Below are positions 1 to 6,689 of a stretch of DNA of 14,483 nucleotides, piece after piece. The stretch lies in contig CBDUSI010000114.1 of assembly GCA_965370045.1 (NCBI GenBank), forward strand, positions 1 through 14,483, in the 5' to 3' direction. The position numbers and the translations under genes were made by a program. The first letter of the stretch is position 1. Each line of letters begins with the position of its first letter. The notes under the pieces were generated by a model. It had not been told where the DNA came from, did not search any database, and saw only the letters and a list, made by a program, of their open reading frames with translations. The DNA comes from CAZONU01 sp965370045. Its GTDB lineage: Bacteria; Planctomycetota; SZUA-567; JAKLDR01.

Positions 1-2
1 TA

Positions 3-479
3 AGAGTCCCCATCATCCAGCTGGCCTGCTGCCGCGCGCAGGGCGAAGACCTGCTCTCGACAGCTGCGGAGATCGGGAAGCATCACGAGGAAGTCGAGCG
101 CTGGCCGTTTCTTTACGTGAAGAGCTGGGACCGGCACTGGCGCACGGCGTGCCTCGAAACCGCGCGCTTCTATGCAGCGAGAGCGATCAGGAAGCTCACC
201 GACCTGGCGTTCGACCCCGACCGAAACCTCGCCGCCCGCGCGGCGCGAACGCTGCTCATTCACAGGCGGCACATGCACTGGGCGAGCACCAACCACACAG
301 CAACATATCCGCCATCCGTGGCTCAGGTCTTAGTCGCCATCCCTGGCAACGGCTCGCTTAGAGTCGCTCGCCGCTCCGGGCCGGCCCGTTCCTCCGGAAC
401 GGTGCGTCCCTCCGCCGATTCCGCCTCCGTGTCCGCTGTGGTGCGAAAGCCATCGCCCCGGGCGCGCGACGGGCCCTGA
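3..479 (+). CDS. Partial protein cut by left edge; possible helix-turn-helix/small-terminase-like
   Basis: The frame is open from the left edge to TGA at 477-479, so the real start lies outside the window; a GTG at 117 is only an internal candidate. About the first 95 codons (to roughly 290) look coding, with G/C-rich third positions and amphipathic helices. The pattern resembles small phage-terminase or resolvase-like helix-turn-helix proteins: a short N-terminal helical unit ending near VERW, a Trp/Arg-rich helix, then a helical stretch ending in AARAARTLL. That family suggestion is from general pattern only. After about 290 the composition changes (Ala/Pro/Ser/Arg-rich, mixed third positions, no recognisable fold), suggesting a decayed or frameshifted C-terminus or chance read-through. 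It converges with the dehydrogenase gene at 500. It could equally be an unrelated hypothetical. Confidence 0.35.
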   Translation, partial: RVPIIQLACCRAQGEDLLSTAAEIGKHHEEVERWPFLYVKSWDRHWRTACLETARFYAARAIRKLTDLAFDPDRNLAARAARTLLIHRRHMHWASTNHTATYPPSVAQVLVAIPGNGSLRVARRSGPARSSGTVRPSADSASVSAVVRKPSPRARDGP

Positions 480-499
480 GCGCGGCGGCGCTTGGGCCC
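471..499. terminator. GC-rich hairpin between convergent genes
   Basis: GGGCCC at 471-476 pairs with GGGCCC at 494-499, and AGCGC at 479-483 pairs with GCGCT at 488-492, around a GGCG loop with a small 2/1 internal bulge. It starts directly past the dehydrogenase stop (TAA on the minus strand, 500-502) and contains the stop of the left-edge frame. There is no clear U-tract on either side, so it may be a weak bidirectional terminator or an RNA 3'-end stabiliser. Confidence 0.45.
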
Positions 500-1531
500 T
501 TAAGGACTCACCACAACCTTGAGCGAGTTATCGGCGTAATTGGACGCGATATCAAAGGCCGCCTGGACCTCTTCTAGTGTAAAGTGATGTGACACCAGGC
601 GATCCAGGGGCAGCGCGTCGCGCACCGCCCGCTCGATGAGCTCCGTCAGCGGCACGTTGCAGCGCCGGACCATGACGATGGTAAGTCCCCTGCGGCGCGC
701 GGCGCTGTGCCGGAACGCAAGCTGGTCCTCCACGGGGATGCCCATGACCAGCAGCTTCCCGCTGATCGCCGCGGCCTCGGCCATCTGCCGGGCGGTCTGG
801 ACCTCGCCGGCGCACTCCAGGACGTAGTCGGCGCCCTGCCCCCCGGTGAGTTCCCGGACGGCGGCGGGAACGTCGTCGCGTGTAGGGTTCAACGTGTGGC
901 TCGCGCCCAGTTCTTTCGCGACCTCCAGGCGGTAGTCCAGCACGTCCGTCGCGATGATCGGAGCCAGGCCCATTCTCGAAAGGAGCATTATGCACGACAG
1001 GCCTATCGTCCCGCTGCCCAGCACCGCCGCCGACCGCCCGGCCCTCACCCGGCCGACGGCCATGGCGTGCGCGGCCACTCCCAGCGGCTCGAGCATCATG
1101 CCGGCGTCGTCGGAAAGCCCGTCGGGCAGTGGCTCCACCGCCGCGGCGGGATGAACGTGGAACTCCCCCAGCACTCCCGCGACCGGCGGCGAACCCAGAA
1201 AGCGCACCGCCGGACAAAGGTTGAACCAGCCCTTCCGGCAAACGCGGCACTCCCCGCAGGGAATCGAAGGGTCGACCGCCACCCGCCGGCCGACCAGCGT
1301 CGCGTCGACTCCCGCGCCGACGGCCTCGACGATGGCCATGCATTCGTGGCCGGGGGTGAAGCCCGCGTCTACAGGATCGCCGCCGATGCGCGCCTCGCGG
1401 AAGATGTGCAGGTCGCTGCCGCAGATGCCCACGGCCCGGACCTTGAGCAGCACCTCACCGGGCCCCGGCGCGGGCCGCGGGACCTCGACCACGCGGAACC
1501 TGCCAGGTCCTTCCAGGATGGCTTTGAGCAT
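500..1531 (-). CDS. Zinc-dependent medium-chain alcohol/polyol dehydrogenase
   Basis: 343-aa member of the zinc-binding MDR superfamily (alcohol, sorbitol, threonine and L-idonate dehydrogenase type), a normal family length. The N-terminal GroES-like domain carries catalytic-zinc ligands C37 (GICGSD), H62-E63 (GHE) and probably E148 (EPLG). The structural-zinc Cys cluster is C92, C95, C98, C106. The Rossmann domain has GSGTIG at 172-177, and an Asp after the second strand (IATDV) suggests NAD(H) over NADP(H). The expected reaction is reversible oxidation of a secondary alcohol or sugar alcohol in the cytosol; the substrate cannot be read from sequence. The frame runs open to 1768, but ATG 1531 is chosen because GGGAGGGAAGG lies just upstream and the MDR fold begins there. 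It is divergent from the repeat lipoprotein, with palindromes between them, so regulation is probably by a repressor. The class is near certain; substrate unknown. Confidence 0.9.
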   Translation of the reverse strand: MLKAILEGPGRFRVVEVPRPAPGPGEVLLKVRAVGICGSDLHIFREARIGGDPVDAGFTPGHECMAIVEAVGAGVDATLVGRRVAVDPSIPCGECRVCRKGWFNLCPAVRFLGSPPVAGVLGEFHVHPAAAVEPLPDGLSDDAGMMLEPLGVAAHAMAVGRVRAGRSAAVLGSGTIGLSCIMLLSRMGLAPIIATDVLDYRLEVAKELGASHTLNPTRDDVPAAVRELTGGQGADYVLECAGEVQTARQMAEAAAISGKLLVMGIPVEDQLAFRHSAARRRGLTIVMVRRCNVPLTELIERAVRDALPLDRLVSHHFTLEEVQAAFDIASNYADNSLKVVVSP

Positions 1532-1631
1532 CGGCTGGCCTTCCCTCCCTCGGAACCCAACTCTAACTCCGAGAGCCGTCCGGCGCAAGTGTATGGGGGA
1601 GAAGAGTTTGGATTTATCCGCCAGCGGACGA

Positions 1632-1645
1632 GCGCACCTGTGCGC
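1632..1645. promoter_or_regulatory. Inverted repeat GCGCAC-CT-GTGCGC
   Basis: Perfect 6-bp arms (1632-1637 and 1640-1645) with a 2-bp centre, in the 5' region of the dehydrogenase gene, about 100 bp before its ATG. It could be an operator or a small hairpin in the leader. By itself it is short and GC-rich, so chance is possible. Confidence 0.3.
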
Positions 1646-1660
1646 AGGCCGGCCGGCGGG

Positions 1661-1678
1661 TTCAAACAACTGTTTGAA
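1661..1678. promoter_or_regulatory. 18-bp operator-like inverted repeat
   Basis: TTCAAACA (1661-1668) and TGTTTGAA (1671-1678) are perfect 8-bp arms around AC. An AT-rich palindrome of this length in a GC-rich divergent intergenic region is unlikely to be chance and has the look of a TetR/AcrR-type operator. The TTGAAA at 1674-1679, overlapping the right arm, could be the -35 element of a plus-strand promoter, with AATAGA at 1697-1702 as a weak -10 after 17 bp. A repressor bound here would block that promoter. No regulator gene is in the window. Confidence 0.55.
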
Positions 1679-1707
1679 AAAGTCCCAACTCTCGTGAATA
1701 GACCGGC

Positions 1708-1727
1708 AACTGACCCGTCGGTCAGTT
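1708..1727. promoter_or_regulatory. 20-bp operator-like inverted repeat
   Basis: AACTGACC (1708-1715) and GGTCAGTT (1720-1727) are perfect 8-bp arms around CGTC. The ACTGACC...GGTCAGT pattern resembles operators of TetR-family repressors. It lies at the expected transcription start of the putative plus-strand promoter at 1674-1702 and 28 bp before the lipoprotein ATG. The evidence is direct for the symmetry and inferential for the regulator family. Confidence 0.55.
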
Positions 1728-1754
1728 AGGAAACGAGATGAAGGGAGGCGAGAG

Positions 1755-2642
1755 ATGAACACGCGCATAATCAGAACGGCCGGGAGCCTGGCGCTCCTGG
1801 GAACCCTGGCCGCCGCGTCCGGATGCAGCGGCGTGGTCTGGCTCGAACCCGTGCCGCGCAGGCGGGTGGTGGTGCGTCACAGCCCCCCTCCGCCGCCCAG
1901 AGTGATCGTCAGACGTCCCTGCCCTCCCCCACCTCCGCGGGTGATCGTCACGCGGCCCTGCCCCTCGCGGCCCCCGGTAGTCATCAACCGGCCCGTGGTA
2001 ATCCAGCCCCGCCCCAGAGTCATCGTCCGCCGGCCCATTGTGGTCCAGCCCCGCCCGCCGAAGCGGGTCGTGCATCGGCCGATAGTCGTCAAGCGGTCCC
2101 GCCCGCCGAAGCGCGTAGTGCATCGTCCCGTGGTGGTCAGGAACCCCCGTCCCTACAAGCCGATCATCCACAGGAAACCCGTCATCGTTAAGCGCCGCGC
2201 GCCGAAGCCCATAGTCCGTCGCAAGCGGGTTGCTGTCCGTCGCCCGGAACCCAAGCCCATCGTCCACCGCAGCACCAAGGTCAACATCCACAACAACGTC
2301 CACAACAAGACCTACGCGGCGCGGCGCCCGGCACCCCAGCCCGTCAAGCGGGGCAACAGCGCGACGTACAGGAAGAGCAGCGGGCGCAGCAGCACCAAGG
2401 TCAATATCCACAACAACATTCATAACAAGACCTACGCGGCGCGGCGTCCGGCGCCCCAGCCCGTCAATCGGCGCAGCAGCGCGACGTACACGAAGAACAA
2501 CGGACGCAGCAGCACCAAGGTCAATATCCACAACAACATTCACAACAAGACGACCACCCGCGGTCGGACCGAGCCGAGCAAGGTGGCCTCCCGCGGATCC
2601 AAGCAGTCTGTAAAGAGCAACCGCGGCGGCAAGCGCCGCTAA
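1755..2642 (+). CDS. Highly basic Arg/Pro/Val-rich repeat lipoprotein, unknown function
   Basis: 295 aa, not recognised as a named family. Residues 1-23 form a lipoprotein-type signal peptide (two Arg, a hydrophobic Ala/Leu core, then ASGC with C24 as the probable lipidated Cys). Residues ~34-165 are a low-complexity, strongly cationic region of short units such as RVIVRRP and PKRVVHRP. Residues 173-270 hold a 40-aa tandem repeat beginning STKVNIHNN: two full copies (173-212, 213-252) and a third that diverges after HNKT. The tail is Lys/Arg/Ser-rich. There are almost no acidic residues, so it should bind an acidic partner (polysaccharide, LPS, nucleic acid) or be extended and disordered in the periplasm or on the outer membrane; that is inference. 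The start is well supported by AAGGGAGG seven bases before ATG. It is divergent from the dehydrogenase and ends at a strong terminator, so it is probably monocistronic. Confidence 0.8.
   Translation: MNTRIIRTAGSLALLGTLAAASGCSGVVWLEPVPRRRVVVRHSPPPPPRVIVRRPCPPPPPRVIVTRPCPSRPPVVINRPVVIQPRPRVIVRRPIVVQPRPPKRVVHRPIVVKRSRPPKRVVHRPVVVRNPRPYKPIIHRKPVIVKRRAPKPIVRRKRVAVRRPEPKPIVHRSTKVNIHNNVHNKTYAARRPAPQPVKRGNSATYRKSSGRSSTKVNIHNNIHNKTYAARRPAPQPVNRRSSATYTKNNGRSSTKVNIHNNIHNKTTTRGRTEPSKVASRGSKQSVKSNRGGKRR
2271..2570 (+). repeat. 120-bp tandem coding repeat, about 2.5 copies
   Basis: AGCACCAAGG starts at 2271, 2391 and 2511, an exact 120-bp period with no indels. Copies 1 and 2 are similar across the whole unit, with mostly silent or conservative changes; copy 3 matches for about 45 bp and then diverges. 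Each unit encodes 40 residues in frame within the basic lipoprotein gene. The pattern indicates recent in-frame duplication. Confidence 0.9.
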
Positions 2643-2663
2643 CGGACACACTCTGCCCCCCGC

Positions 2664-2696
2664 CCGGGCCCGGGAGCGCGGAACTCCCGGGCCCGG
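2664..2696 (+). terminator. Intrinsic terminator of the lipoprotein gene
   Basis: A perfect 13-bp GC stem, CCGGGCCCGGGAG at 2664-2676 against CTCCCGGGCCCGG at 2684-2696, with a 7-nt loop and TTATT directly after. It sits 21 bp past the lipoprotein stop and separates it from the next transcription unit. The U-tract is short but the stem is very strong. Confidence 0.8.
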
Positions 2697-2734
2697 TTAT
2701 TGGAGGTGGTCAAGTTGAGCTCGAAAGCTCCGGA

Positions 2735-2763
2735 TTGATTTTTGGCCCAAATGGAGGTATAAT
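2735..2763 (+). promoter_or_regulatory. Sigma70-type promoter for the HExxH protein gene
   Basis: TTGATT at 2735-2740, a 17-bp spacer, and a perfect TATAAT at 2758-2763, in a local AT-rich stretch of GC-rich DNA. It lies 47 bp before the ATG at 2811. A small hairpin-forming palindrome, GAGCT-CGAA-AGCTC (2717-2730), sits directly upstream of the -35 and could be an activator or repressor site. Confidence 0.7.
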
Positions 2764-2810
2764 AGATAGATGGAGGCAGGGAGGCTGCCCTCCAGGGAGG
2801 GAATGCAGGG

Positions 2811-3473
2811 ATGCCCCTGGGCGCACTGGCCGCGCTGAACGGTGCGAGTCCGCTGGTTTTCCCGGCGGCCCCGAGCAGCGCTGCGCCCGCCGAGCCCGCT
2901 CCCCCGCCGCTTCCCGGTCAGGACACATCCCAGGACCCGCTCACCGAAGACACCCTTCGCAGGGCCGAGGCCCAGGCGCTGGCCGCCTCCGGGGCCGAAT
3001 CGGCCCGCGCGCTGGCGGCCGTCGGCGCGGCCCGGATGCTGGCCGCCAAGGGACAGGCGGTTGCCGCGCGGATACTCGCGGAGCAGGCCGCCGATGGCCT
3101 CGGCGAGGGCGAAGATGCCGGACCGGCACCCGCACCGCCCCGGCCCGGCGATGGTCCTCCGGCCCCGGGCCCCGAAGAGGAGCCGAAAATGGTCTACCAG
3201 GACGGCTCCAACGATCCGTCGGCCTCATTCCAATACGCCACGGCGATGACCCCCGGGCAGGCGGCCATCATGGTCCAGCACCACGAGCAGGGGCACATCA
3301 TCCATGCTCGCAACCAGGCAATGGCCAGTGGTCGGGAGGTGGTCCAGGCCTACACCCGGGTCCACTACCGGATGGACTGGCGCAGCGGACGGATGGTGGC
3401 CGCCGGTGGACAGGCCGTGGTCACCACGCGCGCCAAAGCCGACGTCCCGCTGCCATTCCCCCAATACGCTTGA
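2811..3473 (+). CDS. Small uncharacterised protein with HExxH motif, putative metallopeptidase
   Basis: 220 aa. Residues 1-45 are Ala/Pro-rich and probably disordered, without a convincing signal peptide. Residues ~46-98 are an Ala-rich helical segment, ~100-126 an acidic Pro/Gly linker, and 127-210 the conserved-looking core. The core opens with YQDGSNDPSASF, contains H158-E159-Q-G-H162 (HExxH, a zinc-peptidase signature) and ends with a Gly-rich beta-like stretch near VAAGGQAVVTT. This layout recalls small uncharacterised bacterial proteins with a YQDGS-DP motif before a HExxH, and more distantly the SprA-related putative metallopeptidases; that is from memory, unverified. A third zinc ligand is not obvious. 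The start is supported by GGGAGGGA eight bases upstream. It has its own promoter, with a strong terminator before it. Peptidase activity is a guess from one short motif. Confidence 0.7.
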   Translation: MPLGALAALNGASPLVFPAAPSSAAPAEPAPPPLPGQDTSQDPLTEDTLRRAEAQALAASGAESARALAAVGAARMLAAKGQAVAARILAEQAADGLGEGEDAGPAPAPPRPGDGPPAPGPEEEPKMVYQDGSNDPSASFQYATAMTPGQAAIMVQHHEQGHIIHARNQAMASGREVVQAYTRVHYRMDWRSGRMVAAGGQAVVTTRAKADVPLPFPQYA

Positions 3474-3494
3474 TGGGCCGGACATATTATTTTG

Positions 3495-3532
3495 TTGAAA
3501 CCAGTGGCCGTTTGGGGCGTCTAACGGTTAGA
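3495..3532 (+). promoter_or_regulatory. Possible promoter/operator upstream of the propeller gene
   Basis: The 91-bp gap before the next gene has an AT-rich patch with TTGAAA at 3495-3500 and a perfect 6+1+6 palindrome, TCTAAC-G-GTTAGA, at 3520-3532. No good -10 is found at 17 bp; GTCTAA at 18 bp is weak. The palindrome could be an operator over a weak promoter, or the gene could be read through from upstream. Confidence 0.25.
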
Positions 3533-3564
3533 AACTCCCAATCTTACGTCGCCCTGGAGACATG

Positions 3565-6500
3565 ATGCTCAGATACGCCCTGGCAGCCCTCATCATCCTT
3601 CTGACCGTCGCCCGCACCTGCCCCGCCGCCGAGCCGACCGACCCCCAGCTGGCCAAACTTGCTGCCGAGGCCGGAACCGCGCTCAGCGCCTGGAAGTTCG
3701 AACGGGCCCAGGAACTCATCGCCAAACTGGCGAAGATAGCCCCCGAGGACGCCCGCCTGGCTCCCCTGCGGCTCAGGCTGCTTGTCCGTGTGGGGCGTTT
3801 CGACGCGGCCGCCAAGATCGCCCTGAAGCTCGATCCCGCCGCTGCCGCCAATCTCAGCATCGACGAGGCCCTCAAGGCCGGCCGCGCGCTCCTGGCCTCC
3901 GGCAAGCGCGCCGCGGGCCGCAAGTGGGTGCTGGCCGCCGCGCGCCGCGCCGGAGCCGGCTCACCCGAGCGCTACATCGACAGCCTGGCCGCGCTGACCG
4001 CTCCCGGCGGCGGAGACGGCCTGATGTCAAAGAAGTTCGCCGCGGAGCTGGGCTCCAGCGCGAAGGAACGCCTGGAGTACGCCAAGGCCTACTCCGCCGT
4101 GGCCGCGGCGCTCAGCAAGCGAAGGGGCATGGGCCAGGGCGCAGCCTACGTCCAGCTGGCCTCCTTCGCCGCGCAGCGGCGGCTTGCCGAACTCAGCGAC
4201 GTCGCCCCCCCCCGCCTGTCCAAGAAGCTGGCCGCGGTTCGCGCCCTGGCCTGGCGCGCGGCGGTGGGGATCGACGAACTGCCCGAGCATTACGCGCTGG
4301 CCGGAGGCCTGCTGCTGGTCGCCAGCCAGCCGACGGGCCGGGCGATGCCCCGGAATGCACTTCTGGCCAAGCTGCGGGCCTTCGACGCCGAGACCGGCAG
4401 GCAGGTCTGGGAGCTGGCGCTTCCGCCACTCAACGAGCCACAGACTCTGGGGGCGGAGGCCGCCGGCAAGCTGGCCTACTCCTCGCGCATAGACGGCCTG
4501 GTCGCCGAGGGGAAACGGGCCTACCTGCTGGTCAAAACCAGCCGGGCCGAGCGGGTGGGCGCGTCGCGGCGGTTGTCGGAAATCGGCGCCGAGCTCACCG
4601 CTGTTGACCTTACCAGCGGCCGGCGCACGTGGTCGACGCGGGTCAATCGCCGCAGCAGCCGGCTGTATCTGGCCGGGAAGCAGCTGATAACCGCCGGCTT
4701 CCGCTCGCTGGCCGGCTACTCGATCGCCACCGGCAAGCCCGCCTGGGCCCCCAAGGAGTTCGGACGCAGCTTCAGCGGGACCGCGGCGGTGGCCGACGGC
4801 AAGCTGGTCCTCCCCGGCTGGAAGGATACCGTCTGCGTCGACCCGGCCAGCGGCAAGGTGAAGTGGAGCCTGCCCCGACCGGCTGGCTCGGGCTTCGCGC
4901 GCAGCTGCCTGACCGAGGGCGGCCTGGTGATCATCGGCGAGAAGAGCGCCGGGGTCCAGGGACTGCTCTGCCTGGACGCCACCGCCGGCAAGAAGCTCTG
5001 GACTCGAAGCTTCCGCGCCGCCCACGGCGGCAGCGACGAGCTGTCCCTGGCCCTGGCCGGCGGAACGCTGGTCGCCGGCCGCGGCGCGGCCCTGCGCGCC
5101 ATCGACGCCAAGACCGGCAGGAACTCCTGGAAGGCGGCCATGCCCCTCCCGGCCAAGGCGCCTCGGGCCGTCCTGCTGGGCGCGGACAAGCACGTGCTCT
5201 GGAGCTCCGGGGGCGAACTGGTGCTCATGGACGCTAAGAACGGCCGTCCTTCGTGGTGGATGCCTGGTTCGTCGACCGGCCTGGACCTCCTGGGGATGTC
5301 GATGGTTGGCAAGTCCCGAATGGTCTTCACTGTAGAGGGCTCCTCGCCGCGCCTGCTCTCCGCCTGGCGGGTGCTGCCCGGCAAGAAGGGCGCAGCCGAC
5401 GCGCGGGTTTCCGCTGGCCGGCAGATGGTGGCCATCGCCGAGAAACTGGCCGCCGGGGGCAAGCCTGCGGCCGCCGACCGCCTTCTGGAGATCGCCCGGA
5501 CCTACGCGACCCCCGGCGTGCTGGAGGTCGAGTGGGCCGTCTTCCGGCGCGAGCTGGCCGCCGGCGGCAATAGCCCCAGCCTGGAGCACCGCGGCCTGCT
5601 CCGCGCCGCGCTGGCCAAGACCGCCCCCGCCAGGGAGAAGACCGCGGCCCTGCTTTTCTTCCGAACACTGATGGCCAACGCCAAGGCCAGCCCGGGGGCG
5701 CGCAGCCTGGGAGCCGCGGCGCTGCTGCTCTTCGGGGAGCCCGGCGGCGCCAAGCACCTGGCCGCCCATCCCGGCACCTGGACCGGGGACAAGGGCCGGC
5801 TCCGGGCGGTGCTGGCCGCCTGCCGGCTGGCCGGACCCAGCTGCGTACCGGTGCTCCTGGCCGGACTGGCCGGGGCGCAGGGCAACGTTCGGGTCGCCCT
5901 CGTCGAGCAGCTGGCCGCCCACAAGGGCACAAATGTTCAGCAGGCCCTGGTGAAGGTCCTGACCGCCGATCCCAGCCGGCACGTGCGCATCGCCGCGGCC
6001 GGCAGCCTGGTCTCGGTGGTCGGCGCCAAGGCCGCCCTTCCCCACCTCCAGAAGGCCTACAAGCGCGAGGCCGACTTCGTCACTAAGAACAGCCTGCGGA
6101 CGCTGCTGACCAGCCTGGGGCACCGGCCGGATCGTATCACCCGGCCCCGTCCCCGTCCCCGGCCCCTCCCCCGTCCGGACCCCCGGCCGCTGCCCCCTCC
6201 CCGGCCGGTGCTGACTCGCGAGCAGGCCCTGACCAAGGCCAAGGCCATGGGCAAAGTCCTCTGGACCAAAGACGACCCCCGGGACAAGCTGCTGCTCTGG
6301 ATCGCCCTGGAGAAGAAGTTCCTGCTGCGCTACAACGCCGCCGACGGATCGCTGACCGAGTACAAGGACTTCCTGAAGATGGTCGGCCGCAAGGACGCCA
6401 GCGTCACCGGGGTGGCCTACGGGACCGACTCGGTGTGGGCGGGCACCGACAAGGGCGCTTTCGTCTTCGACCGGCGCACCCGTGCCTGGAGCCAGTTGGT

Positions 6501-6636
6501 CATCAACCTGGACTTCGCGCTGTTGGAGGCCCGCATCGAGAACGTGGCCCTGGCCAAGAGCGCGGTAACTTTCACCGTGAAGGGCAAGGGCAAGTACGAG
6601 TTCAATATCAAGACCAAGAAGTGGAAGAAGGTGTAG
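3565..6636 (+). CDS. Exported PQQ-propeller/HEAT-repeat mosaic protein
   Basis: 1,023 aa. Residues 1-23 are a signal peptide (hydrophobic Leu/Ile/Ala core, then PAAEP). Residues ~25-230 are Ala/Leu-rich helical, TPR-like. Residues ~265-570 hold about seven PQQ-like propeller blades, each with the D-x-x-x-G-x-x-x-W signature (FDAETGRQVW, VDLTSGRRTW, VDPASGKVKW, LDATAGKKLW, IDAKTGRNSW). This matches non-enzymatic PQQ-like scaffolds such as BamB-type propellers; no quinoprotein dehydrogenase catalytic residues are apparent. Residues ~770-850 are HEAT-like, then an ~30-residue Pro/Arg linker (~854-882) and a C-terminal beta-rich module (~886-1023) resembling one or two propeller blades (VWAGTDKGAFVFD). 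A structural or binding role in the periplasm is likely; the partner is unknown. Two ATGs are adjacent (3562, 3565); 3565 is chosen because GGAG (3556-3559) is then five bases away. It ends 53 bp from the convergent cysS. Confidence 0.85.
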   Translation: MLRYALAALIILLTVARTCPAAEPTDPQLAKLAAEAGTALSAWKFERAQELIAKLAKIAPEDARLAPLRLRLLVRVGRFDAAAKIALKLDPAAAANLSIDEALKAGRALLASGKRAAGRKWVLAAARRAGAGSPERYIDSLAALTAPGGGDGLMSKKFAAELGSSAKERLEYAKAYSAVAAALSKRRGMGQGAAYVQLASFAAQRRLAELSDVAPPRLSKKLAAVRALAWRAAVGIDELPEHYALAGGLLLVASQPTGRAMPRNALLAKLRAFDAETGRQVWELALPPLNEPQTLGAEAAGKLAYSSRIDGLVAEGKRAYLLVKTSRAERVGASRRLSEIGAELTAVDLTSGRRTWSTRVNRRSSRLYLAGKQLITAGFRSLAGYSIATGKPAWAPKEFGRSFSGTAAVADGKLVLPGWKDTVCVDPASGKVKWSLPRPAGSGFARSCLTEGGLVIIGEKSAGVQGLLCLDATAGKKLWTRSFRAAHGGSDELSLALAGGTLVAGRGAALRAIDAKTGRNSWKAAMPLPAKAPRAVLLGADKHVLWSSGGELVLMDAKNGRPSWWMPGSSTGLDLLGMSMVGKSRMVFTVEGSSPRLLSAWRVLPGKKGAADARVSAGRQMVAIAEKLAAGGKPAAADRLLEIARTYATPGVLEVEWAVFRRELAAGGNSPSLEHRGLLRAALAKTAPAREKTAALLFFRTLMANAKASPGARSLGAAALLLFGEPGGAKHLAAHPGTWTGDKGRLRAVLAACRLAGPSCVPVLLAGLAGAQGNVRVALVEQLAAHKGTNVQQALVKVLTADPSRHVRIAAAGSLVSVVGAKAALPHLQKAYKREADFVTKNSLRTLLTSLGHRPDRITRPRPRPRPLPRPDPRPLPPPRPVLTREQALTKAKAMGKVLWTKDDPRDKLLLWIALEKKFLLRYNAADGSLTEYKDFLKMVGRKDASVTGVAYGTDSVWAGTDKGAFVFDRRTRAWSQLVINLDFALLEARIENVALAKSAVTFTVKGKGKYEFNIKTKKWKKV

Positions 6637-6689
6637 CGAGAATCAGTAGCCGTCCCTGTCTCTTATAGAATCGTGAATTGGGATATCAG

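Noticed and set aside
2271..2570. CRISPR-like array
   Set aside because: The 120-bp period is in frame, copies run directly into each other without unique spacers, and the unit encodes a 40-aa protein repeat.
1722..2651. A 309-codon minus-strand frame opposite the basic lipoprotein, also with periodic sequence
   Set aside because: Its periodicity is only the 120-bp DNA repeat read backwards; the plus strand has a lipobox and a good Shine-Dalgarno. The call is less certain than the others because both strands are low complexity.
4027..6123. A 698-codon minus-strand frame inside the propeller gene
   Set aside because: Low-complexity Gly/Ala/Gln/Arg translation mirroring the plus-strand codon pattern; the plus strand has signal peptide and PQQ motifs.
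6637..6689. Shared terminator between the propeller gene and cysS
   Set aside because: Only scattered short palindromes (GATATC); no stem-loop with a U-tract on either strand.
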